NCBI RefSeq assembly: GCF_002812085.1 | Contig: NZ_NPDM01000006.1 | Span: forward strand, 1 to 64,000 | DNA length: 64,000 nucleotides | Source: Leptospira levettii | GTDB lineage: Bacteria; Spirochaetota; Leptospiria; Leptospirales; Leptospiraceae | Reading direction: 5' to 3' | Shown here: positions 45,323 to 53,693 of the stretch, piece by piece | Position numbering within the stretch: position 1 is the stretch's first letter | Layout: every line of letters starts with the position of its first letter | Translations under genes and position numbers: made by a program | The notes under the pieces: generated by a model | Database searches by the model: none | What the model saw: only the letters and a program-made list of their open reading frames with translations | Told to the model about the DNA's origin: nothing

Positions 45323-46013
45323 CGTCATTCCATTAGGAAATCATTATACCACTCGTATCTTATTTGATTGTGAGGATTTTTTACTCGCAGAAAAACCAGA
45401 AGGAATTCCTGTCCACGAAACAAAAGATCCAAATCGATTGGATTTCACTCGTTTACTTGCGAATCAGTTAAAAATTCCTGAACTACGAACCGTCAATCGA
45501 TTAGATCTTGGTACGAGTGGCATTGTATTACTCGGAAAAAATAAAGATAAAAATCTCGAACTAGATCAGTTACTAAAAAATGCAGAAAAAACCTATATTT
45601 TTTTATGTGATGGGATTCCGAATTGGAAAGAATACCGGATGGAATGTTTTATCAAAGATGGAAATAAACAAGTCAGTCTCGTAAGGAGTGGAGGTAAAAA
45701 AGCAATCACAGAGTTTACCATCCTTGGTTCCGATGAAAAAATGAATGTATCATTTGGGCTTGCAAATATTTTAACAGGAAGAAGGCACCAAATTCGCGTT
45801 ATGTTATCTTCGTTGGGTTTTCCTGTCCTGGGTGATACTTTGTATGGGAAAAAAGAAAGTCGAGAAAAACGAATGTATCTCCATGCGTTTCGATTTTCCT
45901 TTACTGACTTGCAGGGCCAAAATCATATGGTAGATTCAGGTGTTCCATCAGATTGGTTCGTTAGAATGCCTTCAATTTCTAAATCACAAATTCCAAAGAC
46001 AAATCGACTATGA
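45294..46013 (+). CDS. RluA-family pseudouridine synthase
   Basis: A 239-residue RluA/RsuA-like enzyme isomerising uridine in RNA. The catalytic Asp lies in TVNRLDLGTSGIVL (family HRLD, here NRLD). KTYIFLCDG, LTGRRHQIRVMLSSLGFPVLGDTLYG and RMYLHAFRFSF complete the fold. There is no S4 domain at the N-terminus. The target RNA is not clear. The GTG start at 45294 overlaps the DUF2797 gene; TTG at 45306 is a possible shorter start. Confidence 0.86.
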   Translation: MVFGLNFPPNVIPLGNHYTTRILFDCEDFLLAEKPEGIPVHETKDPNRLDFTRLLANQLKIPELRTVNRLDLGTSGIVLLGKNKDKNLELDQLLKNAEKTYIFLCDGIPNWKEYRMECFIKDGNKQVSLVRSGGKKAITEFTILGSDEKMNVSFGLANILTGRRHQIRVMLSSLGFPVLGDTLYGKKESREKRMYLHAFRFSFTDLQGQNHMVDSGVPSDWFVRMPSISKSQIPKTNRL

Positions 46014-46501
46014 ATCGTGAACCATTTATTTTGTTTCTAAAAGAACAAAAACTTTATAAAAATCTCACATCTATTTCCAAATTGATATCAATTAGTTTTT
46101 TAGTTATATATTTGTATCTATTATTTAGCTCTCGTTATACGGCAAGTCCCTTAATTGTGGTGATCAATTATTTGGCTATTTTTACAGGATTTTCTGGTTT
46201 GATCCGGTTTAAGTACTTTGAAATACCTAGTATTCTATTGTCTGTTTCTGAGTTAGGCTTGGATTCTCCTTTTTATCAATTGAATCCTGAGGAAAAAAAA
46301 CATGTTTGGAGAAAGTCGGGAAAGGAAGTTGAGTTACCTGTAAATCCGAGTCCCGATTGGATTGTTGGAACTTTGCAATTACACGACAGATTCCCTTGGA
46401 AACGGATTGGAAAACTTTATTTAGGATTTTATCTCACTGTTATCTGTATTTCAGTGTATTATCTCACTTCTGTTTATTTAGAAACAGGATTTCAAAACTA
46501 A
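46010..46501 (+). CDS. Membrane protein, unknown function
   Basis: A 163-residue protein with about three transmembrane helices (about 24-42, 49-66 and 139-158) and a hydrophilic loop between (about 75-135). It overlaps the pseudouridine synthase stop (ATGA), so the two are co-translated. No motif is recognised. It is followed by ychF after 49 bases, where a promoter is likely. Confidence 0.72.
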   Translation: MNREPFILFLKEQKLYKNLTSISKLISISFLVIYLYLLFSSRYTASPLIVVINYLAIFTGFSGLIRFKYFEIPSILLSVSELGLDSPFYQLNPEEKKHVWRKSGKEVELPVNPSPDWIVGTLQLHDRFPWKRIGKLYLGFYLTVICISVYYLTSVYLETGFQN

Positions 46502-46550
46502 GACAACATTTTTCCTTGTCCCTAACGCTTGGTTCAAAAAACCTATCCTT

Positions 46551-47648
46551 ATGGCTTTGAATTGTGGCATTGTAGGTCTCCCGAACGTCGGTAAGTCGAC
46601 TATTTTTAACGCACTCACAAAAGCAGGCGCACAGGCTGCAAATTATCCTTTTTGTACCATTGAACCAAATACTGGTGTTGTAGAAGTTCCTGATGAGAGG
46701 TTAAACCGCTTAGCTGAAATCTACAAACCAAAACGTACTGTTCCCACGATGATTGAGTTTGTGGACATTGCAGGTCTTGTCAAAGGGGCAAGCCAAGGGG
46801 AAGGGCTCGGAAATCAATTTTTATCCCACATTCGGGAAGTTGATGCGATTTGCCATGTTGTAAGAGCCTTCCAAGATGAAAATATAACACATGTTCATGG
46901 GAAAGTTGATCCAATCGAAGATATCACGGTCATCAATTACGAACTCATCCTTGCGGATTTGGACAGTTTAGAAAAACAACAACAACGTGTTTCTAAAACA
47001 GCCAAAACTGGAAATAAAGAAGCAGCAGAAATTTTGTCGGTTATGGATAAAATTTTGGAAGCACTTAAAAAAGGGAACAGGGCTTCGACTGTTGAATTAA
47101 ACGAAGAAGAATTTAAAATCGCAAAAAAATTCAATTTAATTACCATTAAGCCCGTGTTATACGTTGCCAATATCCTTGACTCGGATGTTAAATCGACTGA
47201 CAACCCACTTGTGAAAACCATCACCGACTTTGCAAACAAAGAAGGAGCACCTGTTGTTGTTTTATGTGGTCGTTTTGAAGAAGAAATTTCTGGACTTGAA
47301 AAAGAAGACCAATTGGCATTTTTAGAGGAGATTGGAGAAAAAGAATCTGGTCTTTCTCGTATGATTCGTGCATCCTACCAACTATTAGGCCTACTAACTT
47401 TTTTTACTGCAGGTGTGGAAGAAGTAAGAGCTTGGACAACCAAACAAGGTAGTTCTGGTCCCGTTGCTGCTAGTGTCATTCATTCTGATTTTGAAAAAGG
47501 TTACATCCGTGCAGAAGTGATGCGGTACGAAGACTTAGATCGTACGGGTGATGCAACAAAAGTAAAAGAAGAAGGGAAACTCCGTGTGGAAGGAAAGGAT
47601 TACATTGTCCAAGATGGAGATGTGATTTATTTCCGAGTGAATGCTTAA
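46551..47648 (+). CDS. ychF: Redox-regulated ATPase YchF (Obg-related)
   Basis: A 365-residue YchF/OLA1 protein: G1 GLPNVGKST (about 8-16), G2/G3 region with [20 protein letters not shown], the family-typical G4 (NILDSD, replacing NKxD, which gives ATP rather than GTP preference) and a C-terminal TGS domain ([24 protein letters not shown] region, about 280-365). It binds ribosomes and acts in stress responses. A terminator follows directly after the stop. Confidence 0.95.
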   Translation: MALNCGIVGLPNVGKSTIFNALTKAGAQAANYPFCTIEPNTGVVEVPDERLNRLAEIYKPKRTVPTMIEFVDIAGLVKGASQGEGLGNQFLSHIREVDAICHVVRAFQDENITHVHGKVDPIEDITVINYELILADLDSLEKQQQRVSKTAKTGNKEAAEILSVMDKILEALKKGNRASTVELNEEEFKIAKKFNLITIKPVLYVANILDSDVKSTDNPLVKTITDFANKEGAPVVVLCGRFEEEISGLEKEDQLAFLEEIGEKESGLSRMIRASYQLLGLLTFFTAGVEEVRAWTTKQGSSGPVAASVIHSDFEKGYIRAEVMRYEDLDRTGDATKVKEEGKLRVEGKDYIVQDGDVIYFRVNA

Positions 47649-47654
47649 AAAAAA

Positions 47655-47680
47655 ATCCCGACTTTCGTCGGGATGTCTTT
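47655..47680. terminator. Terminator with perfect 8-base stem
   Basis: ATCCCGAC (47655-47662) and GTCGGGAT (47667-47674) form a perfect stem with loop TTTC. On the minus strand it is followed by nine T, so it is a strong terminator for the converging CHAT-protease operon; on the plus strand only a short T-rich tail follows, for ychF. Confidence 0.8.
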
Positions 47681-47787
47681 AAGTGTGAACTAGTTTGGAA
47701 AAAGAAAGTAGTTACCGAAAGGTAGGTCCACTTCTCATAAAATGAATTGCCAGGTGATTCCTTTTTATTGCACGACTTCCAAAAAAA

Positions 47788-48318
47788 TTACGATTGTAAC
47801 ATAAAATGATACCTACCAATTTCTTTGCCAGATTCAAAAATGGCAAGTTCTGGGCTAGAATCCAAGGTGATGGGGGAATCAAACATCGATTGGGTTCCTA
47901 GTTTGGGTAAGGTTTCGACTGGGGTTCCATCCAAAAATAATTTTGCGGATAACCTTTCTGCATTTGATGCTTCCACTGACAAAAACACTTGGTTTTTTTC
48001 TGGATTTGGTTGGAAAACAAAATCCAGATCCCTTCCTGCCACCTGTCTGTGGACGCGGAAAGCACCAAGGTTTCCTTGCCCTCGGAGAGCCAATTGGGAG
48101 GTATGCAGGGTAGCATTTTCCCAGTCACTCATAAGCACCTTCCATGAATCATTAAAAAACTGTAGGAAAATTCGGATTTTGGAATCAGGATTTGGGACTA
48201 CCGTTTGTAAGATCCTATTTAGGGTGGAAGGATCCACTTCTTCCCCTTGGGACATGAGATACATGGCTTCTTTCAGTTTGAGTCGGTTCATAAATGGATT
48301 CGGATCTTTTGTCTCCAT
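47788..48318 (-). CDS. Unknown protein at the end of the sigma-factor operon
   Basis: A 176-residue soluble protein with an N-terminal helical part (LKLKEAMYLMSQGEEVDPST) and a strand-rich C-terminal half (DLDFVFQPNPEKNQVFLSVE, LAIFESGKEIGRYHFML). There is no signal peptide or transmembrane segment. It starts 18 bases after the ECF sigma factor stop, the position often held by an anti-sigma factor, but it has no zinc motif or membrane anchor. It is the last of six same-strand genes and is followed by the 47.65 kb terminator. Confidence 0.7.
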   Translation of the reverse strand: METKDPNPFMNRLKLKEAMYLMSQGEEVDPSTLNRILQTVVPNPDSKIRIFLQFFNDSWKVLMSDWENATLHTSQLALRGQGNLGAFRVHRQVAGRDLDFVFQPNPEKNQVFLSVEASNAERLSAKLFLDGTPVETLPKLGTQSMFDSPITLDSSPELAIFESGKEIGRYHFMLQS

Positions 48319-48336
48319 ACTATTGATGTCCCCCCG

Positions 48337-48906
48337 TTACGGCTTTATTTCCTTGGTTTGTAATTTTTTTATCTTTTCTTTGGCGCGATTGGCCCTAGCG
48401 AGTACTGTTCCGATTGGAACTTCTAAAATTGCAGCGATTTCTTTGAACTTATACCCTTTGAGACGTAAGATGAGGATTTCCTTATGGGGTTCATCTAATG
48501 ATTCAATGAGATCATAAAACTCCTTTTTTTCTTCCCATTCGAAGTAAACATCCTCTTGGGTTAACCTTTCATCCAGAATATCGATACTTAGATCGAGAGA
48601 AATCCCTTCCCTATACTCAGTTCGGCGAATGCTCCGTGTTTGGGACATACTGATGTTTTTGGCAATTTCGTTTAAATAGATAATAAAGGCAGGTAAACTT
48701 TCCCCTTTGAACTTACGCAATAATTGGTAGTCATTTTCGGTGAGTTTTAAATAGACAAGTTGGGAAGTATCTACCACTTCTTCTCTTGGTACGTAATGTG
48801 CGCAAGTTCCAATGATGAGGCGATGGAATTTTTGGATGAGTGTTTGCCATGCTTCTCTTTTGCCGAGTAAACAATTATCGATTAAACTCCGTATCTCATC
48901 ACTCAT
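48337..48906 (-). CDS. ECF-type sigma factor of the CHAT operon
   Basis: A 189-residue sigma factor with region 2 (QLVYLKLTENDYQLLRKF, LPAFIIYLNEIAKNISM) and region 4 (PHKEILILRLKGYKFKEIAA, ILEVPIGTVLARANRAK). It lacks regions 1 and 3. The ATG at 48906 overlaps the stop of the upstream exported-protein gene by four bases. Its place in an operon with a CHAT protease is unusual and suggests that proteolysis may set its activity; no conventional membrane anti-sigma factor is seen beside it. Confidence 0.85.
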   Translation of the reverse strand: MSDEIRSLIDNCLLGKREAWQTLIQKFHRLIIGTCAHYVPREEVVDTSQLVYLKLTENDYQLLRKFKGESLPAFIIYLNEIAKNISMSQTRSIRRTEYREGISLDLSIDILDERLTQEDVYFEWEEKKEFYDLIESLDEPHKEILILRLKGYKFKEIAAILEVPIGTVLARANRAKEKIKKLQTKEIKP

Positions 48907-49931
48907 AGTTCTTTCTTTGATTCGACGGAATTTTTGCAACTTATCATTACATTTTCTAATCTTTTTTGAAAATGATGGGATTGAAATAATGTTTGGCGGA
49001 TGTATAACAACTTTGTTAGGTTTTCTTTCGTTTCAAAACTTGGGTATTCTACTGAGAATCGTCCATAATCGGAGAAAAAACCAAAAAAACCGAATATTCG
49101 AATTTTCTTTTCCTCCGTTGGGAGTTTTTCTAAACAAATTTGCAAATCGTTCAGTTGTTGTTTTTGTCCATCCGTAAATAGTGGGTCAGTCTTCCAATAG
49201 GAAAGGATTTGTAAAAAATAGGATTTAGACTTTTCATTTTCCGATTTTAAGTCTGCAAGATTCCATGGATTTTGTTTTGAATAGTGAAACAGTTGGTAGG
49301 TGGATTTTTGATTTGTTTTGATGTCTTGTAGTAATCGAAGTAATGAGGATCTTCTTTTGAATTCCGGCATATCAGAATACAGAATACGATTGAGACTTAA
49401 TGTGTATTCACGTTCTTTTCCAAACAATAGAACCTCATGAGGTTTATAAAAATTGGAATAGAGATAAACTGTTTTTTCCCATTCCGATTGTAACTCACGG
49501 ACTAATTTTAAATTTTCTGCATTGGAAATCTCAGATGATAAAATTTCTAATTTTGGAAACACAGTTAGATCAAATAGTTTTTTTTTGATCTGTTTTTCTA
49601 AGTTACTCGTTTCACTTTTACTGATTTCTGTACAACGTTTGATTTGTAATAAGGCATCATAAAAGGAAAGGTAGGAAAGTATTTCTGTGAGTTCTCTAAT
49701 TTCCTGGAATTTACAAAGTTGGAAATAATAATCATATTCTTCATTTTCTTTGGTTTCTACTTCACGTAAAATTGGAAAATTCGAATTTGTATATGCTTCT
49801 GATTCTAAATTGGGAGCCAATTGGTATTTTGACCAGATGGATTCGAAAGTTGATTGTTTCGCAAACCATTGGGCAAAAATCGGGGATATAAAAAATAAAA
49901 ACCCAAATACAAAGAAACCCCAATATTTCAA
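48903..49931 (-). CDS. Exported protein of the CHAT operon
   Basis: A 342-residue protein with a signal peptide (about 3-21, ending in FAQW) and a long, charged helical body with no recognised domain (LREVETKENEEYDYYFQ, ELTEILSYLSFYDALLQIK). It overlaps both neighbours by four bases, the CHAT protease gene upstream and the sigma-factor gene downstream. A TPR-like helical sensor, or a target of the protease, are possible roles inferred from position. Confidence 0.75.
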   Translation of the reverse strand: MKYWGFFVFGFLFFISPIFAQWFAKQSTFESIWSKYQLAPNLESEAYTNSNFPILREVETKENEEYDYYFQLCKFQEIRELTEILSYLSFYDALLQIKRCTEISKSETSNLEKQIKKKLFDLTVFPKLEILSSEISNAENLKLVRELQSEWEKTVYLYSNFYKPHEVLLFGKEREYTLSLNRILYSDMPEFKRRSSLLRLLQDIKTNQKSTYQLFHYSKQNPWNLADLKSENEKSKSYFLQILSYWKTDPLFTDGQKQQLNDLQICLEKLPTEEKKIRIFGFFGFFSDYGRFSVEYPSFETKENLTKLLYIRQTLFQSHHFQKRLENVMISCKNSVESKKEL

Positions 49932-51283
49932 AACCCACTCCTTGTTTTGAATTCATAATACATTTTTTCTTCTGAAGATCCCTCTGAAAGGATCGATTCT
50001 AAGATTTCCCGTTTTTGTGTTTCGTCAAGTAACTCATGTTTTGTTTCTAAAAAGAGAAGTGCTTTTTTTCGAAACTCCGGATGTGTGATTTTTTGGATTT
50101 TTAATACTAATGGGTCCTTGGACTGGCTTTTTTGTTGGGACAGAAGTGAGTTCTCTGTTATAGAAGATCCATTTGTTTGTTCCGTTTGGACTTGAGTTCC
50201 AATTGGGATTTCAACTTGAGTTTCTCTAGTGAAAAGGAGGAAACATAAAACTAGTAGTAAACTGTAGGTAATGCTTAAAATCCTTTTTGGAAGTGGGTTT
50301 GGTGATAAAGTAGAGAATTGAACCAAACTAATCGCTGTTATAATCTCTTTTCCAGATCCCTTTTGTAATTGTTTTCTTATTTTTTCTAAACTTTTTTCTG
50401 CATTTTTAGATTCTAAAAAATATTTCCAAAAGGAAATCCCTATTTCCTTTGCTAAATTTGTTTCTACTGGATACAAAAATCCAATCACTTGTTTGGCACC
50501 TGCTTTTAGAAAACTGGTTGTTATTCCTGCTTGGTTTATCGAGTCAAATGAAGAATAACAGCTATTAAAGAATACTAAATCTAGATGAGTAAATGATCTT
50601 GAAGCAATTACGTTCATGGAAATGAACTGATTTTTGCCAATAGGGATACCATTTTTTTCAGTATGGCCCGCATAATGCAGATATTTAACGGAATTTAACT
50701 CCTCAATGAAACGAATTTTTGTTAGGTGATTTTGTTTAAGGATTCTAAGCGGTAGTTTTTTTTCGATAATTGGATATAAACTAACACATTCTTCATTTAC
50801 CGTGTTTTCTAAACTGGGAATGACCGGATTACAGATGATTAGAGCAACATTTGATTTTTTTGAGATTTCCCTTTGGTTTTTTTGGATCCGAATCCCTCGT
50901 TTGAAATTTTTATCTTGGAATAAAAATCCATTGGAAGATCTTAATATTTCCCACGGAATGGGAGAAAATTCTGGATCAACTAACAGCTCAATGGTGCCTC
51001 GAAATCCGGGAGTCCTCCAAAAGGGAAGGGATTCACCAAATACAATTTGTTCTAAACTATCAGACTTTTTACCTAGTTTGTCTAAAAATTCTTCCTTTTT
51101 GGGATTTTGAGATAAAATTCGTTCTACAAAAATGGACCAATCATTCTGAAATTCTTTGAGTAATTGCCCTGAAAACGGGGTCGTTTTTTCAACGGTTCCA
51201 AATTGGGACTGTTTTTCTTCCCAAAAACATTCACCATCGGAGATACCTTGGTCAGAGTATTTCGAAATGATACGGATTTTCAT
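49928..51283 (-). CDS. CHAT-domain (caspase-like) protease with C-terminal membrane anchor
   Basis: A 451-residue protein. The CHAT domain (about 85-330) has PIPWEILRSSNGFLFQD, the catalytic His in YLHYAGHTEKNG (about 205) and the Cys in DLVFFNSCYSS (about 243), then TTSFLKAGAKQVIGFLYPV. Both dyad residues are intact, so protease activity is likely. A transmembrane helix (about 335-352, ITYSLLLVLCFLLF) and a charged tail of about 95 residues follow, which places the protease in the cytoplasm at the membrane and the tail outside. The N-terminal 80 residues show no known domain. Confidence 0.85.
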   Translation of the reverse strand: MKIRIISKYSDQGISDGECFWEEKQSQFGTVEKTTPFSGQLLKEFQNDWSIFVERILSQNPKKEEFLDKLGKKSDSLEQIVFGESLPFWRTPGFRGTIELLVDPEFSPIPWEILRSSNGFLFQDKNFKRGIRIQKNQREISKKSNVALIICNPVIPSLENTVNEECVSLYPIIEKKLPLRILKQNHLTKIRFIEELNSVKYLHYAGHTEKNGIPIGKNQFISMNVIASRSFTHLDLVFFNSCYSSFDSINQAGITTSFLKAGAKQVIGFLYPVETNLAKEIGISFWKYFLESKNAEKSLEKIRKQLQKGSGKEIITAISLVQFSTLSPNPLPKRILSITYSLLLVLCFLLFTRETQVEIPIGTQVQTEQTNGSSITENSLLSQQKSQSKDPLVLKIQKITHPEFRKKALLFLETKHELLDETQKREILESILSEGSSEEKMYYEFKTRSGF

Positions 51284-51290
51284 TAGATTA

Positions 51291-52421
51291 TCATTTTAAT
51301 TTTTGGATGAGTATTTTGATTTGGTCTATTAGTAAATTCACATCTTCTAAATTTGTAAAACTACCAGTAGAAATTCGTATGGCTCTAAGTGCTTCTTCTT
51401 CTGAATAACCCATTTGGAGTAGTGATTTCGATGCTTCTCTGGCTCTTGATTTGCATGAACTTCCCGTTGATACAATGAATCCTTTTTCTTCTAATCCCAG
51501 TAGAAAAAAATCAACTGTTTGGATGGGTAAAATGAGAAAGGTAGTATTGGGGAGTCTGTTTTCGTTTTTTGCGATGATTTCACAACCAACGGATTCTAAC
51601 TGGTTTTCTAAAATGGTTTGGAAACCCTTTAGTTTTATGTTTTTTTCTTCTAAGTTCTTTAGTTGGATTTCTGTTACTTTCTGTAGACAATTGATTGCAA
51701 ATGTATTTTCGGTGCCGGCTCTATGTTCATTTTCCTGGTTTCCACCACCAAACAGGCGAAAGTTTTTGTTTTCAGTTGGTAAATAGGTAACAGCGGCTCC
51801 CATACCTGCGCCAATTTTGTGACCAGAGAATGTATAACCATCAAACAGGTCAAATGGCACAGGGATTTTGCAGAAAGCTTGCATCAAATCACTGTAAAAA
51901 AGTTGGCCATGTTCTTTTGTTAAGTTATGAATTACATCGGCAGGTTGGATGACTCCTGTTTCATTTCCAGCATACAAACAAATGACAGGTTTTGGGTTTT
52001 CTTTTAATAACCTTTCCAAATGATTTAGGTCAATGGTTCCCGATTTGTTCGTGTGAACCAATAGGGGTGAAAATCCAAATGAATCTAATGCAGCATAAAG
52101 ACTTGCATGTTCAAAGGGAGAGACGATCACAGCATCTAAGTTTGGGTATAAAATCCTTAAACTTTGGATGAGTAAAAAATTAGCCTCAGTTCCAGTGGAG
52201 GAAAAGATAAATTGTTTTTCCTTACCTTTTGTTACTTGGCTCAGATACTTTCTCGTCTGTTCAATTTTGCCTTGGTTTTTAAGAGAAAAACGTGTGATCC
52301 CTGAAGGATTGTAAAAGTTTTCTAAGTATTCTTTTAAACACGACTCTAAAATCTCTGGGTAAGGTGGGTGAGTCGCATTATAATCAAAGTACTTTATTTC
52401 ATTCGTTAAATGGGATTTCAT
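51291..52421 (-). CDS. Cysteine desulfurase-like PLP enzyme (NifS/IscS family)
   Basis: A 376-residue fold-type I aminotransferase: YFDYNATHPPYPE at the start, FSSTGTEANFLLIQSL, SPFEHASLYAAL, the PLP Lys in SGHKIGAGMGA (about 200) and the catalytic Cys in STGSSCKSRAREASK (about 325). It would abstract sulfur from cysteine for Fe-S or thio-modification. The housekeeping copy usually sits with iscU, which is absent here; this copy lies in the CHAT operon instead, overlapping the upstream gene by 23 bases. Confidence 0.87.
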   Translation of the reverse strand: MKSHLTNEIKYFDYNATHPPYPEILESCLKEYLENFYNPSGITRFSLKNQGKIEQTRKYLSQVTKGKEKQFIFSSTGTEANFLLIQSLRILYPNLDAVIVSPFEHASLYAALDSFGFSPLLVHTNKSGTIDLNHLERLLKENPKPVICLYAGNETGVIQPADVIHNLTKEHGQLFYSDLMQAFCKIPVPFDLFDGYTFSGHKIGAGMGAAVTYLPTENKNFRLFGGGNQENEHRAGTENTFAINCLQKVTEIQLKNLEEKNIKLKGFQTILENQLESVGCEIIAKNENRLPNTTFLILPIQTVDFFLLGLEEKGFIVSTGSSCKSRAREASKSLLQMGYSEEEALRAIRISTGSFTNLEDVNLLIDQIKILIQKLK

Positions 52422-53655
52422 CTGCTTCTTCGTAACGCCCGAGTTTTCTGAGAACGGACCTGGAAAGGTTATGGTATGCTTTTAAGATTTCATCTTTTTT
52501 CCCACCAACACTTCTTTCGTCGACATTTCGCAGTTTTGGTTTTAATGAATCGAGGATGGTCAAACTTTTGTTATTTTCTTTTAGTTTATGATAACTTTCT
52601 GCTTGTTTTAGTTTTGCCTCAAATTCATGGACAAGTAACGCAGGTAAGTTGATATCCTCCATTTCTGACGCTAATTGGATATTGGCAGATTCTTTAAATT
52701 CAGTGGCAGCTTTTTGGTAATAATTTTCTTCTTCACTGCCTAATTGGAAATATAGTTCGGCACGACGAAATTTAAATTTTAAATACTCTCTTTCATCTGC
52801 TCCAACGAAGTATAAGATTCGTTCGTAAATATCATCCATTTCTCTTGGAGAAAAATTTTTCATCCCAGTGAGAAGGATTTGTCTGAGTAAGGATTCCAAA
52901 TAATCATTTGCCGAAACTTCTGAAAAATCACTTCGTTTGATGGAGGAGAGAACCACACTTCGTTTTTGAACTGCACTGAGGCCACTTGGAACTTTTTCAA
53001 GTTCAGTCAGTTTTTTTAGAACATAAGATTCTGTTTCGACCATATGTGTTTTGTAAGCGAGTAGGATCTCGCTTGGCCGACAACTGGCCCATGCAACCGA
53101 TTCTATTTTTTTTGGTGCAATGAGTTCGGGACCTGAAAATCGTAAGGCACGTTTGTAATAATCAAGAGCTGTTAACACCGCTTCAATGTGTGAGTTCCAA
53201 TACTCTTTGGGATTGGGACCGAGTGTTAATTCCCCTTGTGGTGCCATTCTTTGGAAAAGGGGAGAGCCCCAATCACTTGCTTTTTCCCGCCAAGTCAGTT
53301 CTAAAAAATGGTCCTCCACATGTTCTTTACTGCGAAAGTAGAGGCAGGCTTTTTCCATGAGAGTAAGGTCGAGGGGCAAAATCGTGCCTTTTCCATTTTC
53401 TTCAGCGCTAAAGAATTGGCTGATGGTTTGTAGGAGGTTTGTCCCTCCTTCCTTTCTACCTTCGAGAACCGCATCCCCTTTGGCAATGAGTGAGTGAGCG
53501 ATCCGTGGATTGGGGTAACCAAAAAACGAATTGTAAGTGAGGGTGATTTTGGCAAGGATCGTGTCCTTGTTTCTCAGAATCCATGGGAAAGTGATTGCCC
53601 ACACGAAGAGAACAGCCAGAATGTATTTTAAATTTTCTCGGAAGATTTGGTTCAA
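52399..53655 (-). CDS. Membrane-anchored helical repeat protein of the CHAT operon
   Basis: A protein of about 418 residues with one N-terminal transmembrane helix (about residues 11-28, YILAVLFVWAITFPWIL) and a long helical body. The C-terminal part has TPR-like helices (RAELYFQLGSEEENYYQKAA, AESYHKLKENNKSLTIL). I prefer the TTG at 53655, which has CAGGGA upstream; a TTG at 53706 would add 17 residues and overlap the divergent TPR gene start. As the first gene, it may be the TPR-type partner that CHAT proteases often have. Confidence 0.75.
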   Translation of the reverse strand: MNQIFRENLKYILAVLFVWAITFPWILRNKDTILAKITLTYNSFFGYPNPRIAHSLIAKGDAVLEGRKEGGTNLLQTISQFFSAEENGKGTILPLDLTLMEKACLYFRSKEHVEDHFLELTWREKASDWGSPLFQRMAPQGELTLGPNPKEYWNSHIEAVLTALDYYKRALRFSGPELIAPKKIESVAWASCRPSEILLAYKTHMVETESYVLKKLTELEKVPSGLSAVQKRSVVLSSIKRSDFSEVSANDYLESLLRQILLTGMKNFSPREMDDIYERILYFVGADEREYLKFKFRRAELYFQLGSEEENYYQKAATEFKESANIQLASEMEDINLPALLVHEFEAKLKQAESYHKLKENNKSLTILDSLKPKLRNVDERSVGGKKDEILKAYHNLSRSVLRKLGRYEEADEIPFNE

Positions 53656-53693
53656 GGATTGTCCCTGTACCCGATCTTTGCCGGAATCTACTG

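Noticed and set aside
47825..48517. Plus-strand frame of 230 residues opposite the sigma-factor operon
   Set aside because: It opposes the sigma factor, whose region 4 is recognisable, and spans two convincing genes.
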